A stretch of DNA of 50,132 bases, taken from assembly GCA_900660155.1 (NCBI GenBank), contig CABFPE010000348.1, forward strand, positions 263,651 to 313,782. The letters are read 5' to 3'. The DNA is from Hofstenia miamia (Eukaryota > Xenacoelomorpha > Acoela > Hofsteniidae). Below the pieces are notes generated by a model. That model ran no database searches, was not told the DNA's origin, and was given only the letters and a program-made list of their open reading frames with translations. The stretch's first letter is position 1. The number at the start of each line of letters is the position of its first letter. The position numbers were made by a program, and so were the translations under genes. Shown here in pieces: positions 1 through 10,959 of the stretch.

Positions 1-311
1 GGCAAGATAAGCGAGCGCAGGTCGGGTATGGGGAGAGTTAAATCTAAAAATGCAAAACACTAATGCCAGGCTGTTTAAGGTTAATATGGGATAACAAATC
101 AGTTTTATTTATTTCTATAATTTATCAATTGTGATTGTTAGTGAAATGACTTGAAATTTACCCTCTAATGCTGAACGAATTAATTTAACAACATCATTTT
201 TATCTACAAAAACCATCTCAGTTACAATGCCATTCGTTAGAGAATCTTGGCATTGTAAAGCACCATTTTCTTTCTGTTAAATAAATCTGTTAAATTTTAT
301 AATATCGTCAA
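1..311. other. AT-rich sequence without recognisable gene
   Basis: No coding signal, RNA gene or clear repeat boundary was seen. A G-rich start (near 15-35) resembles the GGGT-rich motifs that recur near 380 and 4800-4860 and may be a repeat edge. Confidence 0.4.
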
Positions 312-380
312 CAAGGGTGGATGTGAGCCGGACATTCCTGCGCAGTTGTGGACTCGGGTTGTGTACAATAACTAAAAATT

Positions 381-743
381 TTGCTGGGTGTGGGTTGGAT
401 AATAATTTCAAAAGTGAGTGTAAATTTGCTGTATGATTCTACATTTTATTCTTCATCAATGCATAAATATCAGGCAGCACGGAGAGGTGGCCAAGTGTGT
501 AAAATTAATGTCAATTCAGCTTGTTCAATGATCCTTGGCAAAAATAATTTTACTTTTCCAAAGCTGCGCATGTTAAAAACTCAAAATGAAATCTGCATAC
601 TAAAATGAGATTTATTTTTCATCACAATTCTTATAAATTCTAAAGAATTCATTGGGTTGGGGCTTGTTTGTGGGCAATATTTCCCAATAGTCAGTTTTTT
701 AATATCTCCGTAATCTTCCAATGCCTTGACGCACAACTAACTC
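381..743. other. left arm of the inverted-repeat element and LINE 5' boundary zone
   Basis: Contains an open stretch (381-608) with no recognisable domain. The LINE's 5' boundary lies somewhere here but cannot be placed, since no target duplication was identified. Confidence 0.3.
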
Positions 744-1091
744 ATGACATTACCAAAACAAACGAAGTCTTGTCTTTCGTCAATAGTAAAGAAGTTGAAT
801 TTTTTATCCTTTTTCGTGTTTGATCGAAAAAAAGCTAATTCTACACGAGTCTTAATTGTTGATTTAGGAAATGAGTGGAATAAAAGGCTAATTCTATCTA
901 AATGCTATAATTTAAAAGGATCACAATTCAACATTATTATCCGTCCTGAGTTAAGCTCTTCTGATCGGTAAATTGAGAAAAAAATATTGAAAAAACGATA
1001 TGATATGATCAATATTGACGGTATTCCAAAGTCTGAACTACAAATCCGAAATCTAAAGCTTTATCGTGAACATTCTGAGGTGTCCTTTTGA
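744..1091 (+). pseudogene. LINE ORF1 C-terminal fragment
   Basis: Encodes a stretch around WNKRLILSKCYNLKGS and RPELSSSDR, then after a stop IEKKILKKRYDMINIDG. This is the pattern of the ORF1 nucleic-acid-binding C-terminus in many APE-type LINEs (a 'strWdrRlIL...a.kLk' block followed by a basic 'KR..Li..G' block). One in-frame stop separates the two blocks. No start or N-terminal region was recognised. It precedes ORF2 by about 100 bases, the expected arrangement. Confidence 0.55.
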
Positions 1092-1189
1092 CTAGATCAA
1101 TCAAATAACAACAAAGACTTTTTACAGCCGCAATGTTCTGATATTGCTTCAACTAGTTCATCTCTTTTTACATGTAATCATAAATCTTC

Positions 1190-4033
1190 GATTCTATGTT
1201 TAAATATTCAAAGCATGATAAACCTTCAATGACGTATGGCTTTGCTCTCCTATGCAACTGTTTTTGATTCATCCGTTTTATGAATAACCGAAACCTGGAT
1301 TGGAGAAACTTTTTCTAACAATTTACTTCCAAATTCCCCTTTTATTGTTGCTGCACGAAATAATCGTCATTCTTCTAAAGATCATGGTGATTGCCTTATA
1401 ATTTGTAAATATTCCCTACAGTTCTACTCAATTGACGACATCCCAATGAATAACTTTGCTTGTGCTACTATAGTAGATTTTTACAAATATATCCTACGAG
1501 TAATATTTTTTACATTCCACCATCAAACAGTCCTTATCGTCCTTCAGAAAATCATATAATACCTGTTTGTACCGCTGTATTTAGCAGATTATCCTAATAT
1601 GGTTTAAAAGATAACGAACATATTGCTCTTGTCTGTGGTGATTTTATTTAACCTTTCAAAGATTGGTCCCATTTGTTTTCTAATAACGATTTTGATCAAT
1701 TACTCTTAGACTTTTTTAATGACTACAATATGAAGCAACTTATTAGTTTTCCAACTCATTAAATGGCAACATTTTGTATTTGGTTTTTACAAACTCCAAT
1801 AATATTTCTGTTGAAGATTATCTGGCTCAAAACAAAAGCATTTTACATTATGCTGTAATTTCTCTGAGTATGAAACTAGAGTTACAAAATCCCATTTTCT
1901 TCAATACTTTACCTCTTAAGCAAAATGACTTGTCAATTTAAAAATTTTCGTTTTCTCAGGCTAACTCAATTGGACTCTCCTTAGCTCTCTCAATGTCATT
2001 ATTCTCTTATTATGTGAATAATTCGTCTTATACCTCTTATTGGTACGACTCTTTTTTTGAAATTATAGCTACATTTGTTTCTCGGAAACGACTTAAGCGT
2101 CGTATTTTACCATCATATACATCTTCACATACTCTTCACATCTATAACAAAACAGAATCTCAGCATCGCAAATATTAAAGAAAAAACGATTTTTCTGATA
2201 TTTGCCGCTTAAAATCATTGCGCAATGATCTCCTTGAGTCATTTGAACTTGATAAATTAATATATTTACAAAGCCTTTCAGACATTTCTGACGTTAATTC
2301 CTGTTATAAATAATACTTCGATCTTTAGATCTTCTAACTTTTCCTCGCCCTATCTCTTGGGAGTCCAAATCTGCTATAATAGACTTTGGTATTTGCTCAA
2401 TTTTTAACGAATATTTTGCCTCTATTTATTCTCCACAGGATGAGATAACTTGTTCATTTGATAATCTTGACTTCAATGATATATCTATCGAACTGAATGA
2501 TGTTATCCCTTTATAAACTAACTGTAACTCCAACTTTGGGTCTGATACTATCCCTGGCTCATTCTTAAAGCAATATTCATCGCAATTAACATTTAATGTC
2601 CTGAATCTGTTATTGATTCAGAATATTATTCTGATTTATTGAAGCAAGCTATCTTCAGACCATTATTTAAATCAGGTAATTGGAAAAAAGCAAATAGTTA
2701 CCGCCAAATAGCTTCCCTTCCAAGACTATCACTACTGTTTGAAAAATTAATTTTGTTCAAATTTATAGTCTTGTACGCTACAAACTCAATAATCAACAAT
2801 TTGGTTTCATTAAAGCTCGCTCTACAGTCACCCAACTCTTATTATTTTTAGAAGATATGTACAAATTACATGAAGATACTCAGCTTTCTTACGTGCTTCA
2901 ACTTGATTTTCAAAAAAGCGGTAGACTCAGTCCCACATGAACTTCTAATACACAAGTTGTTTAATTTCGTATTGGTTGGAAAATTCTTAAAATCCTTGCC
3001 TCTTACCTGACAAATAGAGTTCAATGTGTTAGTATAAGTTCTTGTCGATCCAATTGGTTACCTGTTACCAGTGGTGTCCCCCAGGGCTCAGTGTTGGGAC
3101 CATTATTATTTCTCATATTTATAAGTGACATTTCATCCTATCCTATTGTCTTAATTACCCCCCCCATATTTATTCGCTGATAATCGAAAAAATTTTTCTC
3201 CATCTTTACACTACATTGAAGATGACTACTCTTCTCTCGTAGTTAGGGCAAAAAGTACCAAAATGATCTTTAATAAGAAAAAATGTGAGTATATCAGTTA
3301 TCCTATATTTGATTCGTCTATTCAAATTGAAGGTTCAATGATTATGCCTATTACATATGTTAAAGATCTTGGTGTTTATTTTTAGTCATAATTTATCCTG
3401 GACTTTACATGTGTCTGAAAAAATAAAAAAGTGCAATCTTTCTTTTATGTTATTAAGGAGATCAATTCCCTTTAATACTTCATACCACGTAAAACTTACT
3501 CTTTTCAAATTGATAATCCTGACTTCCTTCATGTATGCATCTCGAATTTGTTTTCCGTCCTCAGGTGATGTTGATAAATTAGAACGTTTACTAAGTGGAT
3601 TCAAAATATCGGAAACTATAAAACTAGATTTCTTAACCTCAACATATTCCCAATTTCTCTACTATTTCAATTCTATGATTTGCTTAGTTTAAACAAACTT
3701 TTAACAAACCGCTTGGATCTCAATGCTTTGGATTATTTATCTTTATATTACCCAAACCGGCCAGGATTACGTTCTAAATATTTTAATCTCTTTCAAGTAA
3801 CACGTGTGAAGAAGTCAAAAGCAGCTTACTTCTATTTTAACCGCATCACTCGCTTGGCTAACTTTAAACATACGAACACAAATATTAATTTATTTGATGA
3901 TTACAACATTGTCAAAAGAAATCTTCTAGTTTATTGCAGATTACATCTAAACTGCACTTTTAATATTGATATTAGATGCATACATTATCTTGTTTGCCCA
4001 TGCAAATCATGCCAATCATCTTTCAGTTCATGA
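1190..4033 (+). pseudogene. LINE ORF2: endonuclease-reverse transcriptase, broken
   Basis: The endonuclease begins near 1195 with LNIQSMIN and continues with ITETWIG (near 1280), the glutamate-containing block of APE nucleases. The reverse transcriptase starts near 2640 (IFRPLFKSGNWKKANSYRQI, matching the 'P.fKsGd....NYRPIs' block), then NNQFGFIKARSTV near 2797, LDFQK near 2900 for motif A, and the well kept block [19 protein letters not shown] near 3065-3120 for motif B. The catalytic YADD box appears as FADN near 3170-3185, so the catalytic site is damaged as well as the frame. The thumb (FSHNLSWTLHVSEKIKKC) lies near 3380-3430. The C-terminal region 3680-4033 stays open for 117 codons and ends with a Cys-rich tail (CPCKSCQSS). 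At least two frame shifts and many stops are present. Confidence 0.85.
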
Positions 4034-4117
4034 GTTCATTAAATGATTTTTCTTGACTGTTTAATATATTTGTAAACCTGTATTAAGGTAATAAATCTAT
4101 TTAATAATAATAATAAT

Positions 4118-4881
4118 ATCGAATTCCTTGGATAACATTCAAGATTATATTTGAGCAGGAGTTGTTAACGAAAGAGAATGGTCGGCAATGGTTTGCACAG
4201 TTACGTGTCTTATAATGTCAAAACCTAAGAGACTCAAGATTCGCTAAATTTATTGATGAAATATACAATACATTATTTCACTTCGAAAAATATATTCGAA
4301 TATTTCAGTCAGCATGTTGAATTTCAGTAAAAGCATTGTTTATAATTGAATAATTCATTTAATCATGGAGATTAAATCATTAAAGTCATAGACAACTAAA
4401 CTATAACTTTTAACATATATTTTCCTTTATTGAAGCTTAATATGCATTTACTCGATGTATTGTGTGAAGTCTTTGAATCATTTTGTAAATTAATGATCTT
4501 ATACATACCTTATATTCATATTGCAAGCATGAAAAATTAGATGGAATATGAAATATTGTATTCTACATTTGGAATATAATAGACTGATATTTATGTGATG
4601 TCATCATGTCCAACATGTATGCAGAAGTCCATATATGTCACATCACGCACAGACATAAAACTGCAAACGATATTGTAGTAATCAATGACAGTATGTATGC
4701 TGCACTGCTATATATTTTGTAGTGTAAAATACTATGGGGAAAACTACATTTTCCAATGTAAAACTACGGTTATTTTTTTTGCGCGTATGGTATTTGTTCG
4801 CATTGGACGTGGGTGTGGGTTGAGTACAGCTGTATTAAAATTGTGCGGATATGGGTTGGGTTGGATACAAAAATCTGTAAC
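4118..4881. other. right arm of inverted-repeat element; no gene
   Basis: AT-rich sequence between the LINE tail and the right TIR. No coding domain recognised; GGGT-rich subterminal motifs lie at 4805-4865. Confidence 0.35.
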
Positions 4882-5098
4882 CACGTCCACCCTTGCTTAT
4901 GACCTACTGGATAGATTAAGTTTAAATAAGTAATCAACTTAATACCACGTGCAGTTACAATCATATACTGTTATAGATTTTGTCGATTCCTCAATGATAA
5001 ATTTAGGTTATATTGGACTATGACTCACCTGTCTCAAGACCAATGGTGGAACCGGGCCGTTATTTTTTGGCCTAGCCCGGCTCGCGCACCCATACTTT

Positions 5099-5438
5099 CT
5101 CAGAAATAGTATTATCTCGTAACGAACCTCATGCAGTTTTTCAAAAATCAGGCCAGCTCGACTAGCAACCCACATCTGTTTTTTACCTTGACACGCATAA
5201 TTTGGGTTCAAAAGTCAGAATGTTGACAAAAAACAGTAACAAAAAGCTAGAAAATTTCTCTTTTGCAGCCCACATTCCGCATGATTTTTTTTGGTCAGGC
5301 TCACTTTGACCCTGTTAGCCCACAAAATATTTTTAGACTTTTAAAACTTTCCTTTTAATTGATGATTACAACATTTTATATTTAGGCAAAGTTACCAGAA
5401 ATCGAATGCCAGTTATAGGAATTGATGCTTCTTTTCTC
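5099..5438. repeat. 340-bp segment repeated exactly at 5817-6156 (contig-end overlap)
   Basis: The 340 bases ending at the single N at 5439 recur, apparently base for base, directly after the N at 5816. Two copies meeting single-N joins with a small piece between them is the signature of overlapping contig ends that a scaffolder failed to merge. The sequence itself has no recognised coding content. Confidence 0.9.
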
Positions 5439-5439
5439 N

Positions 5440-5815
5440 TCACCAAAATGATCAATTACACAATTTTTATGTGAACTAGCACATACAAGCAGAATAGACG
5501 CCATGATGACGCTAATGATAGCGATTAAAAGGTTGAAACTATATGAAAGATACTATGAAGAATTCAAATGTAAACTCAATGAACTACAAAGCATGTGCAT
5601 GATTTCAAATAAACTGAAGAATCCGATGTTTTTAAGACATAAGAAATTGGTAACAACAGAAAAAGAGGTCGTGCTGAAGCTAATGAAGAACAAAAAATTC
5701 GAGAAAACAGAGTGGGAGATGCAAGAAGCTAACGAAATGATAAAACAAGCAGTCGAGATGGTCCATGGTGAAAGAGTTGTGATCCTTAATTAGCTGTGCT
5801 GGAGGGGGAGTGTAA
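5440..5815 (+). other. 376-bp small contig between two single-N joins, with a 97-codon ORF
   Basis: The piece is bounded by N at 5439 and 5816 and interrupts a sequence that otherwise overlaps itself by 340 bases, so its placement here is doubtful. It holds an open frame (5503-5793) coding a Lys/Glu-rich helical stretch with no domain I recognise. Just after the stop is a purine run (GGAGGGGGAG) followed by TGTAA, a layout like the polypurine tract and LTR edge of an LTR retroelement. It may therefore be the 3' end of such an element placed here by the assembler. It is more GC-rich than its surroundings. Confidence 0.45.
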
Positions 5816-5816
5816 N

Positions 5817-6156
5817 CTCAGAAATAGTATTATCTCGTAACGAACCTCATGCAGTTTTTCAAAAATCAGGCCAGCTCGACTAGCAACCCACATCTGTTTT
5901 TTACCTTGACACGCATAATTTGGGTTCAAAAGTCAGAATGTTGACAAAAAACAGTAACAAAAAGCTAGAAAATTTCTCTTTTGCAGCCCACATTCCGCAT
6001 GATTTTTTTTGGTCAGGCTCACTTTGACCCTGTTAGCCCACAAAATATTTTTAGACTTTTAAAACTTTCCTTTTAATTGATGATTACAACATTTTATATT
6101 TAGGCAAAGTTACCAGAAATCGAATGCCAGTTATAGGAATTGATGCTTCTTTTCTC
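5817..6156. repeat. second exact copy of the 340-bp segment 5099-5438
   Basis: Identical in content and length to 5099-5438; the unique sequence then continues at 6157. This copy is the natural continuation of the downstream contig. Confidence 0.9.
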
Positions 6157-7088
6157 GATTAGTAAAAATATTTAGAGAACTAATTGTCTTCATTACTCAA
6201 CTTAACGATTGTCAGGAAATTTAAAAATGGGGCTTTTTCAAAATAGCACAACTAGCTTTAAGTAATTTCTAATTAACTTTCGCTAATGCACTTTTCGACA
6301 CAATTAGTACTTAAAAATTCTACATCAAACTCTTCTATTTTTGGAAGAACCTTTCTTTTCTATTTGAAAATAATAATGTCAAATTTCTATTAGTTAATTA
6401 ATATTTTTTTTGAAATAAGCCTAATAGTAATGAATAAAATATTTTTTATGTAAGGAATACTTTTATTTAGAAAATTTGTCATTCGTATATGGCCTTTCCC
6501 TAATCTTGTGAAAAAGAAAAAATAAAACAATTTCTAAGACACCAACAACCAAACCCTTCACAGAGATGGAGGACATGGGCCGGCCAAGACGTGCTAAGTT
6601 AAACACAGGCGTTGCAAAAGATGGGCCAAATTTCAAACAAAGCTGCTTTGACTCTTCCGTAAAGTGCAATGAATGCTGTACAATTTATAAGAAATCTGCC
6701 CAACAATATATTGTACATTGTTAGCGCAAATTGGGTAATTCGGGTAGCTGTTTGAGTTTTTTAAAATTGTTTTTGTTATTTGTACTGATGCCATAATTCT
6801 ATAATCCTACATGACCGTTAGTGGAGGGTTAACTTACAATATATAAATAAATAATGATCTGATAATAGTAAATTATTTAAATATATTGTTTGTAATAAAT
6901 ATTAATTTCAGGGTAAAAACAATGTTTAAGTTTCAAGAAATTTACCCATATTGCATTGTTTTTTACCCGACCCAACCCGGCTCATTTTCTAATATTGAAA
7001 AATGGAGCAAATATGAGAAAACTGAGCTGAAGGATGGGAAGGATTCTGTACGGATTATCAAAAAACAGCATTTCCTTAGACATTGTCT
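6157..7088. other. no recognisable gene; short open frame at the hAT insertion site
   Basis: AT-rich sequence. An open frame (6886-7152) runs into the left end of the hAT-like element, so its last codons belong to the transposon. Its product (IEKWSKYEKTELKDG...) matches no family I know. A GGGT-type motif (ACCCGACCCAACCCGG, 6966-6981) recalls those near 4800-4860. Joining the sequence across the insertion gives no longer frame. Confidence 0.35.
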
Positions 7089-7096
7089 CAAGGATT
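7089..7096. repeat. 8-bp target-site duplication CAAGGATT (left)
   Basis: CAAGGATT directly precedes the left TIR at 7097 and recurs at 8952-8959 directly after the right TIR. An exact 8-bp duplication is the hallmark of hAT insertion. Confidence 0.85.
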
Positions 7097-8951
7097 CAGT
7101 GGCGGACACAGATAAATTTTTTAGAGGGGGCCAATGTAAAATAAAATGCTAAGTGCATAATTGGGTACTAGAGAGAGCATAAGACTTGAATTTTCAATTT
7201 TTAGAATTCAGCATTATGCACAGATTTCACCATCATCTACTGACTCCAAAAATGGAAACAGAATTCTTGCAATTTTTTTCAAATTGCAAATTACTCTTTA
7301 ATAATAGCATGTTGTGTCTTTTGGGGGATTTTTGAATTATGTACTACAAAATAGAAAAAGGAATAATTATCAACGATTAATAAAATATTATTTAAACAAA
7401 TTAAAAACATAAAAATCAAATAATGAACACGTAAATACAAATGAGTTTCAAAAAATGTGTATGTTAATTCCCAACATCAAGAGTTTGTTTTCCACATGAT
7501 TATATTAGGCAACGTTCAATTCCTCAGTTAATTCCACAATTCTAACATCAAGACGATTTTAAACTTGATTTAAAATCACAGTATCTTCAGAACTAGAAAC
7601 GAATGTGACTGCCAATCATTTAGTTCACTAACAACCAACATGTGCAACACTTCGTATATAGGAGTTTGTATCTTCTGTCATATCATAATTCAATATAATG
7701 ATCAATCTTTCAAAAATCCATTCCAGTGCCTAGCGAAAATATGTTACAACAAAGAATTCTCTTTTTAAAATTCAGAAAGGACGACAATTATTCTTCTTGT
7801 TTCATTCCCAGGTAAATGTTCTAGCAAAGAAATTCTGATCAAATAAATATTCGGTCAGAATTAAAATAAATCAATTTCAAATAAGATCTGTCAGGGTCAC
7901 TTGAGGTAGTGCCTGGCTCTATCTAAGTGGTGATCAACTTCAAGCCTTGAATTTGCATGGTGTTGTCTAGTTCCACGAATGTAGAGGATCATGTTTTGTA
8001 ACAAGGAGAAGCTAAGTTGGCATCTTATCCAGTTGTTGGTTAGTATGGAATAGTCGGTATGCTTTTGTCAGTGATTAAACCACAAAGCTGGTTTAGAAAC
8101 TTTTCAGTGAGCTCTGATGCTCCACCAGATGCACTGAACACCAGTGGTGTAAAGGAGGGGAGATTAAGTAAATTGCAAAATTTTCACCTAATGCTATGTA
8201 TGTGAGCTTAGTCTCAAATTCAATCAATGTTGCTAAATATATTGATAAAATTAAAGAAAATCACCCAATTCACAAATGTAAAGCTCTTGCTAAAACTATA
8301 AATTCTAAAACTAAAAAAATTAGTTTTGCGATCTTTAGAGTAGGTGCATGTTGTTAAATTTGAGTACAAAAAAATTGACCAACCCTATGGAGTATCATCA
8401 AATGTGGTAAGCAGGTACAGTGTTGAGAAATAGGAAATTGTAGACAAGGAGAACATTTTATTTAATTATTACTTATGCTATGCTTAATACAGTACATTGT
8501 TCTATGGTCTATAAATTAATCACTATGTGCCATGGTTTAGCCTTATCTATGCTAATCTAATTTCACTAGAATATTTTTAAATGCAAAATAATTTAAAATT
8601 TTATGCTTAAATTAAAATATCTCAAAGAAATCATATGCGTTCCTATACATCTCCATTGAAAAAAGTGAATTGAAATACTTTTAAAATTTAAAACAATTCC
8701 TGATAATTAAATATTCTTATATTTATTGAGATGAAATTTCAGGATCCATAGGTCCCATTATAGTGTAAAATTCAATGAAATACATTTTACATGTTCTAGA
8801 TCTTTGTAAGAAACTTAAAAAATTATTCATATTCCCTCCATTTGACGGTATTAAGGAATTTTCTTTGTAATTTTTATTGTACAATATTAAAGAATTTTTC
8901 TTATTTTAGAGGGGGCCCGGGCCGCTCGGCCCCCCTCTGTATCCTCCCTTG
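7097..8951. mobile_element. hAT-superfamily-like element, 1855 bp, with TIRs and 8-bp TSD
   Basis: Left end CAGTGGCGGACACAG, right end (reverse complement of 8937-8951) CAAGGGAGGATACAG: 10 of 15 match, and both continue into G-rich tracts (GAGGGGGCC on the left, GAGGGGGGCC on the right). An exact 8-bp duplication CAAGGATT flanks it. Short TIRs starting CAGTGG/CAAGGG with an 8-bp TSD fit the hAT superfamily. No hAT transposase could be read inside; the interior instead holds AT-rich sequence and, on the minus strand, a fossil of another repeat protein (7897-8150). It is therefore non-autonomous or a composite. Confidence 0.8.
7897..8150 (-). pseudogene. fossil coding fragment of an unidentified repeat family
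   Basis: On the minus strand the region reads as PLVFSASGGASELTEKFLNQ at its upstream end, followed by a degraded stretch. A similar 'PLVFs.tGG...' tail occurs, from memory, in repeat-associated proteins of several invertebrate genomes, but I cannot name the element type with confidence. It is broken. It lies inside the hAT-like element 7097-8951. Confidence 0.35.
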
Positions 8952-8959
8952 CAAGGATT
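8952..8959. repeat. 8-bp target-site duplication CAAGGATT (right)
   Basis: Exact partner of 7089-7096. Confidence 0.85.
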
Positions 8960-9518
8960 GATAGATACTGTGAAGGCTGTTTATGACATTTCATCTGAAT
9001 ATGAACAAATCAGTTATTCAAGAAGGAACGTTTTATCCATCTCTTCTAAGTAGCAATTATTACACAGAATATGTTGCCGTGTTAATGTCAACCCACAAGC
9101 ATAGCTTGACTTTTATCATAAGAACTCTTGACATTTTCTCTTTAACTTAATAGTGAGACTCTTCAGTTTTAAGAGATGATAAGTGTATGCACCTTCATTA
9201 CATACACTTTCTCTAAGCTATTTTCAATTTTATTTAATTTATCTCAAACGAACATTTTATACGTCCACTAAGCTATAATTATATATTTACATATAGATAT
9301 ATTATTATATATATTATATATATACTATATTTAAATGTATATATATATACATCAGAACAAAATGGTGGCAATATACATTTTCAATAAACTACATTGGCTT
9401 CTAGTGTACATTAAAACTATAAATATGCATGCACCTAAAATATTTTTAGGATAGTAGTACTAACCACAATGTCAGTATGCACCATTTAATATGAAGCACC
9501 CTGCAAATAGCTGATACA
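8960..9518. other. no recognisable gene; TA-rich tract
   Basis: The bases after the transposon stay open for about 34 codons and then stop. A TA-rich imperfect microsatellite lies near 9280-9350. Confidence 0.35.
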
Positions 9519-9965
9519 ATGGAAAATTTGACCTTTCTACAATAAAGTATCCTGTCAGTGTCGAAATTTGGTGTGGTGTTGCTGCGCAATGCTTTATGGT
9601 TTCTTCAATCTAAAACCAATATGAACATCACAATCGATCTTGATTTACTCAACCAAAAGCTATCTGTTTGGATGCAAATTAGCTCCACTAAAACCTTTCA
9701 GCAGTAAATTGCTCCTTGCCACACAGCAAAGACGGTGTGGTTTGCTTGTCAACCACTTGATCTCCAAGAAAAGGTAGCCAGAGTCATTACCCTATCCTAA
9801 ACCCATAGAAAATTGCTGGGCAATGATGAAAAGAAAAGTTATTAAGAAATTTCTAACATCATAATTGGAAGCTGCGAAGCCATAAAGCTAGCTTGTGTTT
9901 CAGAAATCAAACCATTTTATTGTGAAGCGAGTATTTCTTTAATTTCATCTCACACTAAACCAGCT
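9519..9965 (+). pseudogene. Tc1/mariner-superfamily transposase remnant (C-terminal half)
   Basis: Translated in pieces, the region shows blocks of a Tc1-type DDE transposase: PVSVEIWCGVAAQCFMV near 9550-9600 (the 'vmvWGa...' strand), APCHTAKTVWFACQPL near 9713-9760 (the block normally holding the second catalytic Asp, 'QQDgAPCHTA'), and the proline-rich 'P.PN PIENcWamMKRkv' region near 9790-9840 carrying the third acidic residue. The Asp-containing part of the QQD block is destroyed by a stop. Several stops and at least one frame change are present, and no N-terminal helix-turn-helix was found upstream. TIRs were not identified. It differs from the copy at 23.3 kb, so it is a separate lineage. 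Confidence 0.7.
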
Positions 9966-10111
9966 AGAGCTGGATAAAGATAAAAAATATATATGAGGCA
10001 TTGTTTACAAGTGTGTGTATCTTTTTCATTAATATACTAATTAAATTTCGGAGGTATATTATTTTTGTCAAAATTATGCAGTCGTGATCGTAAAAATTTG
10101 TACATGGCTGT

Positions 10112-10310
10112 ACGCAGGCAATTTTCTGACGGGGGACATTTTAGTCATTACCAAATTTTTTGAAAATATTGAAAAAATAGACCCTAGAAAATTTATTTCA
10201 CAACAATATATTTGAAATTTTTTATTCTTTATCAAAATTTTTCTGATTTAATCAGTCAAAATCAATTATCATAGAGAATTTATACAAGCTAGGCAAAGCT
10301 GCAAATGAAC
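10112..10310. repeat. interspersed repeat, relative of the MITE at 37258-37492
   Basis: Shares AATTTTCTGACGGGGGACAT then TTTAGTCAT with 37273-37301, and a further block (TCAGTCAAAATCA against CCAGTCAAAATCA) near the other side. Its right end does not match, so this copy is truncated or rearranged. No coding content. Confidence 0.6.
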
Positions 10311-10923
10311 GAATTTATAGATGCCTATGATATTTCGATGTAAATGACCGAAATATTTACTAGTTGAGTGAAGTGTTAAGCATTAATCTAAAAAGTAAGG
10401 GAAAAAGTTTTATGCTATAAAGTTATAAGGAATAATTTAGTATATTACACATCCAGAACTTAAACAATGTCAAAAATGAACCGAAATTCCTTTCATGAAG
10501 TTACAAAACATTCGTGAATGATTACACAGCATGAAACAATAAATATAATTTATGAATATAAGAATCGCACTCACTAACAAAGTATAGTAATCATTTTGAT
10601 AGCGCCATAGCTTAATAAACATGGGAAAATAATGTTGAATTATGGTAGAGATTTTCAACGTATAATGTTGTTGAATTTAGCAAAGGAACAGTTTTTCTTA
10701 GCAGCTTTTGAAACATTCGAAATTGTTATAAGCACAGGGTGTTTGCACATCTCAAATTTTCAAATTTCATGCAGTCCAGCGGCAATCTTTTATTCAAATA
10801 GGAAAGACAAAAACATATTTGAAGCATCATATATGACCTAAAAAACAAAACTGTAACTTGTAACTATAACAAGTTTAATATTACGATCGGTTGTATTGAG
10901 TTTTAGGAGTGTTATTAAATAAG

Positions 10924-10959
<36 letters not shown>

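Larger units (their letters stand above)
744..4117 (+). mobile_element. degenerate APE-type LINE (CR1/Jockey-like), ORF1 tail plus ORF2
   Basis: A non-LTR retrotransposon on the + strand. In order: the C-terminal part of an ORF1-like protein (744-1091), an apurinic-type endonuclease (about 1190-1960), a reverse transcriptase (about 2630-3400), a thumb/C-terminal region (to 4033), a short 3' UTR and a simple AAT-repeat tail (4103-4117). The endonuclease-first order with no restriction-like endonuclease at the C-terminus excludes the R2/R4 groups. Many stop codons and several frame changes show it is dead. Clade assignment is from motif style only; I-like or CR1-like membership cannot be separated by eye. 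Confidence 0.85.
312..4895. mobile_element. hAT-like inverted-repeat element interrupted by a LINE
   Basis: The left end at 312 reads CAAGGGTGGATGTG and the right end (4882-4895, reverse complement) reads CAAGGGTGGACGTG, 13 of 14 matching as terminal inverted repeats. Both flanks also carry a GTGGGTGTGGGTTG-like subterminal motif (near 381-397 and 4808-4823). No 8-bp target duplication is visible: ATCGTCAA on the left against CTTATGAC on the right. The whole interior between about 640 and 4120 is taken by a LINE, so the original element would have been about 1.1 kb and non-autonomous. No transposase is seen. The family call rests on short TIRs only. Confidence 0.4.

Noticed and set aside
6886-7152. 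88-codon frame upstream of the hAT-like element
   Set aside because: Its end is transposon sequence, and joining across the insertion gives a stop at once.
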